From the NCBI GenBank assembly GCA_015501055.1, contig JADNYV010000915.1:1-12927 (forward strand): 12,927 bases of DNA, read 5' to 3'. Each line of letters begins with the position of its first letter. Within the stretch, counting starts at the first letter, position 1. The stretch comes from Mucidula mucida. Its lineage: Eukaryota > Basidiomycota > Agaricomycetes > Agaricales > Physalacriaceae. Positions 8,831 to 12,927 of the stretch are shown here, piece after piece. A program made the translations under genes and the position numbers. The notes under the pieces are model-generated. The model was not told the DNA's origin. It saw only the letters and a list, made by a program, of their open reading frames with translations, and did no database searches.

Positions 8831-10141
8831 ATGTCTTCCCCTAGTACACCTGCGCCTTTGGGTTGGATTCCCCAACATGAGGGCGGAGACGAGGTGGGCC
8901 CCAGTCAGCACTTCACCTTCCCGGTCGACAACTCGGCGGAGACTGGGCCTAATTCACTCACGTCCTTCTCCTCTACATTCCACGTCGAGGAGCCAGACTC
9001 TGACGAAGAACCCCAACTGGATCATATCCCACGGCCGCCCAACTCCTTCATGCTCTACCGCAAACAAGTATGCAAGGATTTCGCCAGAGTAGGGCCTAGG
9101 AAACGTCGCACAGGACTCCCGCCTGCAGTTCCAGGGCACATCTCGAAACGCGCGGGGATTATGTGGAAGGCTCTACCGGCGGAGGAGAGGAAGGTCTGGG
9201 ACGATTTGGCGGTGTGGCATAAGGAGGAACATGCGCGGAAGTATCCGGGGTATGTGTATAAGCCAGTGCGGAGGTCGGCGTTTGCACGACGCTCGAGGTC
9301 GCGACATCCCCTTGCCGGGCGTAGTACGGCTGCTTCGTCATCCCAGGCGACTTTGACGAGTACCCCGCGGTCGTCGACCGGCACTCCGGTGCCGGATTCA
9401 CCGATTAGTGTTTCTTCTTCAACTTCCATTCGCTCGCCCGATATCGCGCAGACGCCTTTGAGAAGGGCACTCCATCGCAGATCACTCTCCGTTCCCAACA
9501 GTTTCCCAAATCACCATCATCTCCCTCCTGCTATAGTCGATGAGGAACCTCTCCAGTTTTCAGAGCGAACGCTGCGACGCCGGTCGCGGTCTATCACTGT
9601 GATGAACGGCGATGGGAGGTCTTATTTTTCCGATTATCCGTCTACTAGTGATTTTATGAATTTCGAGGTGAGCCCTTTTTTGAGTAGTAATAGTTTTCTC
9701 ACTCCTCGACTGAGCGTTATTATTTTAGGAAGCATTCATCAATTATCCAGAAGAGCCGTCAGCTCTGTATAACGAGTCGTCCAGCTGCGCCACTCCCGGT
9801 GTTGTGCCATACCACGCCGCGTCGCCGCTTGCGACTGTGGCATCCAACCTTTCTGTGGGACATCTAGTCTTGCCGGTTGGAATGGCGAATCGATGCTTGC
9901 CCCTCGTCCACAGGCGTATACCCCGCAAATTGCCGAAACGTTCTACGATCAAGCGTTCCTTCCAAATCCAGTATGGAATTCACAGCAGTATGGGGTGGAG
10001 TTTTATGGAAGTATGGAGGCGCTGGATGTGAACGCGCTTCTTCAGTACGATATTGGGCTGAATGAGCAGGCCGTGAATCCACCACCGAGTTATCTCCCGT
10101 TTGGATTATACCCTCAGGACCACGAGGCTCACAGTGCTTGA
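8831..10141 (+). CDS. HMG-box (MATA-like) transcription factor, about 396 aa
   Basis: Nuclear sequence-specific DNA-binding protein by family. Exons 8831-9667, 9729-9854 and 9914-10141 give 1191 nt in frame. Intron 1 (9668-9728, gtgagc...ttttag) is clear; intron 2 (9855-9913, gtggga...ccacag) is inferred because the frame must change before the C-terminal reading (QAYTPQIAETFYDQAF). Donors at 9837 or 9821 are alternatives. The HMG box spans about 65-147: IPRPPNSFMLYRKQ (helix 1), a long basic loop GPRKRRTGLPPAVPG, HISKRAGIMWKALPAEERKV (helix 2) and DLAVWHKEEHARKYPGYVYK (helix 3). A basic RSRSRHP stretch and Ser/Thr/Pro-rich regions follow, typical of fungal HMG regulators. Related basidiomycete HMG proteins control mating and fruiting; whether this one does is unknown. 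ATG 8831 (cacaaATG) is the first in-frame ATG. Confidence 0.88.
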
Positions 10142-10383
10142 GCTATGCTTCAGATTATTTATTTATCATGCCACATCCCGAGAACTTCCATCATTGTAGA
10201 TTTTATGCTGCTCCCTACTCATCCATCTGTGTTTGTATCGTGTACTTTTCAGTTATATTGTAAAACATACAGTCCCCTTTCGAACGATCGTTGACATCTA
10301 GGTATCTAATGGATTATGGTGTACAATGTAAGTAAGACTTGTTGGACTGGGCGCACGTCGACGCCACAACATCAGCTTTCACA
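10142..10383. other. Convergent 3' region between HMG gene and unknown gene
   Basis: About 240 bp between two convergent stop codons, AT-rich, expected to hold both 3' UTRs. Nothing else is visible. Confidence 0.6.
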
Positions 10384-11565
10384 CTAGACCCGATCCCCTG
10401 TTCCACAGTCAAGGGAACGATGAGGAACCGTGAATGTCCTCCTCCTCCGATCACGCACCAATGGGACAACCAGTCCATCTGATTGTAAGGAATTGTGTGT
10501 TGCGTCTCGGAAAGCACCATTCAACGACAGCTCTTCTCCGCCACCATAGAACGGAATGCTTTTGCCCATCGTGTTCCTCCGACTTAACCCCGGCACTCTC
10601 GCCAACACATTCTGCTCAACGTCATAATTTGACGACGCTGACACTCCCGCCTTTCGCGCCCTCTCCCCGCGCTCAGCCTTCTCCCTGACCTTATCGGAAA
10701 AAAGAATTTGCTGAGCCCGTTCCTTGACAATCTTTTCCCGCTCCTTCCGCTTTCTGGGTATCGATAGATTTTTCATCGTCCGATACGGATAAGGCTTCCC
10801 CAGGGCCTTGTACGCAAAGTACGCGTTCCAGTCCATCCTCTTCCACCTTTCAGAGGCCTCCGCCTCTGTGACGCACCCGAGCTCGATGAGACGGTGCAGG
10901 GTTTTCCCGGATAGAGGTGTTACGCGCGGGTCTTCGCGCATGCGGATTTCGTACTCGGCAAGCGCCAGATGTTGGTCGAAGATCTCGGGGATGGGGGGAT
11001 GGGTGCGGGCGGTGGCGTAGTCGCGCACTGTGATTTCGGGGGATTTAGGGTTGGACATGGACATGGGGGCGTCTGGGTGGTAATCTAGTTGGCTGTCCGA
11101 GTCGGTGGCGAGCGTGGAGGAGGCCCGACTTGATCCGCTAGATTGCGACGCGTCCGAGCGGAGTGAAATCATAGTCTGTGACGATCATAATATACATCAT
11201 GATGACGATCATTTTCGGATGATTGGCGAAGAAGACTTACTGGTTGCATAGGGGAAGGTGGTGGTGGCGGTGGTCTGCTCTGAACCTCGTCGGGTTTGAT
11301 ATCCAGTATCCTGATATCCTAGGGGGGTTGTATAGCATCAATATAACCACACGATAGAAGTTAAGGGATTCCGACGTACATCAGAGGAGGACTTGACCTG
11401 CACGTGTATCGCAGGCATGTTTGTGGTGCTGAATTTCGAAACCCCTGATATGCCATGCATGGTGTTGTTGCTCGTCCGCGAGTGGTGATTAGGGTGGAGG
11501 AGGCCGGAGACAGCGGTGGTGATGGAGACCCTCATCGCGAGTACAGAGTCTGTACGACGGCCCAT
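10384..11565 (-). CDS. Fungal protein of unknown function, 3 exons, about 351 aa
   Basis: Exons 11565-11380, 11318-11241 and 11175-10384 (1056 nt, all phase 0) are separated by introns of 61 nt (gtacgt...cctag) and 65 nt (gtaagt...cacag). ATG 11565 has A at -3 and G at +4. The N-terminus is polar; AIHVQVKSSSDDIRILDIKP bridges the first junction smoothly, which supports the splice. A six-proline run follows, then a Ser-rich stretch. The centre (about 130-240) looks folded: EITVRDYATARTHPPIPEIF, LAEYEIRMREDPRVTPLSGK, CVTEAEASERWKRMDWNAYF, then a charged Lys/Arg/Glu helix (RKRKEREKIVKERAQQIL). The C-terminal tail is basic and polar. There is no membrane segment or signal peptide. I do not recognise the family. 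A nuclear or cytoskeletal scaffold would be a guess. Confidence 0.8.
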
Positions 11566-12927
11566 TTTTGACTGGAGGTCGGGTCGAAGAGAGTATGAGA
11601 AATGCGGGAAAAGGGAGTTAAAAGAAGGATTGATGAAAGATAGGCGGCGTTTAAGTACACCAAGTTGTCAACCGCCGCTTTACGCCGCACTTGTCCCGTA
11701 GCGGAGGTATGATTTTGTTGGATGACACTTCCGAGGGAGAGAGAATAGGTCGGACTCTGAGTAGGGTTAGCGCTGCTTTATATACATCACGATATGGTAT
11801 GCGTTTGTCCCGGTGCGGACAATGCCTCCGATACAATCTGCCACATCAACGTGTGGGTATAGAAGCTGCTGAATTGCGATTCACGCTGCTTTAGGAGCAA
11901 TCGGAAAGACGGAAGCAACCAGCCAAGTGCTTCACGCACGCGTTTCAGGAAGTTTCAACATCTGTGAGAGCTGGAATGTCCCGGTGTGCAAGCGGATCCG
12001 GAGTTTGAGATACGTACTGGAGGTTATCTTATCAAAATAGGCTTTTCATGGACGCCCATCCTGAAATCCATGCGACATTCGTACAACTGGAAATGTGATT
12101 CATGAGCTTCGATGCGTAGGTTGGAAACGAACCCCGCGCCTCGTCTGTTTCGCAAATATCTGACCGCTCGATGCTGTGCTTTAAATTTCTCACTTCAAAG
12201 CTAACAGCAATAGAGTTGCGGTAAAGCGTGGGAGAGAGCAGCCACACCAAGGTTACGGTGAAGGCAGTGTGAATCCTCGACTACCCGTTGTCTTCCAGCG
12301 CGTGCAATACAAAGTACTAGTCACTTTTTCGGGACCCTGCCAGTGAGCCTTGCGCAGATTTCTATGCTTGAACCGGCGATACACCGCGAGAGTCGCCGAC
12401 AAACTGGCGACGAAAAACGAAAAGTAGGTTGCCACACCGAAAGATTCCACGCGGATGAGAGGGACTACACGGGGTTTGCGAAAGTCAGAAAGAAGACGTG
12501 ACGATTGAAAGCTCACTTAGAGAGATGTCTTGGCATCATCATCACAGATTGGGTAGCAGGAGGGATCTGTGGGAGCATTCAATTCAAGGAGATAGCTTAC
12601 GCGGATAAAACAGACTAACATAGTCGGATCTATCGCTACCCGGAAATTGAATGATCATTGTTTTAGCACGCAGTATTGAAGAAAGGAGAGCCGACAGCAT
12701 CGGTCATTCTGTCTGTTTGCTCGCCCTTGACTGAGAACAAGAGTCGGTCTCCGATATTGGCCCGTATGAATTGCCGTGAGAAGACAAGGGAATGAGTGTG
12801 CGCAAGGTTTTCACAAAGAACAGCCTCAGATACAGGCTGATACAGGAGCAGATGTGCATAAGGTCACATCAAGTTAGTTGAGTTGGCAGCAAGCGTGATT
12901 CGCTTCCTAAGCATGCGAATGCGTTAT
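11566..12927. other. Right-edge region without a supported gene
   Basis: The left part is the promoter and leader of the minus-strand gene at 11565. Further right I see only short frames. One minus-strand stretch (about 12464-12290) encodes a hydrophobic segment followed by a basic one and is preceded by an intron-like sequence (12516-12465, gtgagc...tgtag), but no in-frame ATG joins it and the frame dies downstream. It may be a gene relic. Confidence 0.4.
11691..11822 (-). promoter_or_regulatory. Promoter of the minus-strand unknown gene: TATA box and repeated TTGTCC-N6-GGACAA motif
   Basis: On the minus strand TATATAAAG (plus 11784-11776) lies about 211 bp before ATG 11565. Just upstream of it is a perfect inverted repeat TTGTCC-CGGTGC-GGACAA (11805-11822). 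A related half-degenerate copy, TTGTCC-CGTAGC-GGAGGT, lies at 11691-11708 in the same plus-strand orientation. CT-rich sequence follows towards the ATG. The role is inference. Confidence 0.45.

Noticed and set aside
9055..9498. 147-aa minus-strand open frame
   Set aside because: Antisense shadow of the HMG-box exon.

Overview
This looks like a piece of nuclear genome from a filamentous basidiomycete, probably an agaricomycete. Genes are split by many short GT-AG introns (mostly 42-77 nt). Promoters carry pyrimidine tracts close to the ATG. The gene content (NoxR-type oxidase regulator, MATA-like HMG-box factor, sugar transporter) is fungal. No operon, phage, insertion-sequence or CRISPR signal is visible. 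The taxonomic call is inference from gene style and protein families.

Layout from left to right. (1) 408-498, minus: an intron-containing tRNA-Ile(AAU) with some stem irregularities, followed by a T7 Pol III terminator. (2) 933-3407, plus: an MFS sugar transporter in about 18 exons, about 505 aa, including a 7-nt microexon. (3) 3987-5713, plus: a 7-exon gene, about 462 aa. Its N-terminal half is a p67phox/NoxR TPR domain plus activation segment. Its C-terminal half looks like a retropepsin-type aspartic protease fold with a DTG motif. (4) 6015-6784, minus: a 2-exon, single-pass membrane protein of about 234 aa with a disordered Ser/Pro-rich tail. (5) 8831-10141, plus: an HMG-box transcription factor, about 396 aa, behind a long gene-free upstream region. 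(6) 10384-11565, minus: a 3-exon conserved-looking protein of unknown function, about 351 aa. The remaining stretches (1-407, 499-932, 3408-3986, 5714-6014, 6785-8830, 11566-12927) show no gene I can support.

The neighbours do not form an obvious pathway. Gene pairs 3/4 and 5/6 converge; genes 4 and 5 diverge across about 2 kb. The most interesting item is gene 3: a NADPH-oxidase regulator whose usual C-terminal interaction module appears replaced by a DTG fold, with the junction inside one uninterrupted exon. A second recurring theme is short perfect inverted repeats beside the putative TATA boxes of genes 3, 5 and 6. All exon models were made by hand from splice motifs and reading frame and have no transcript support.
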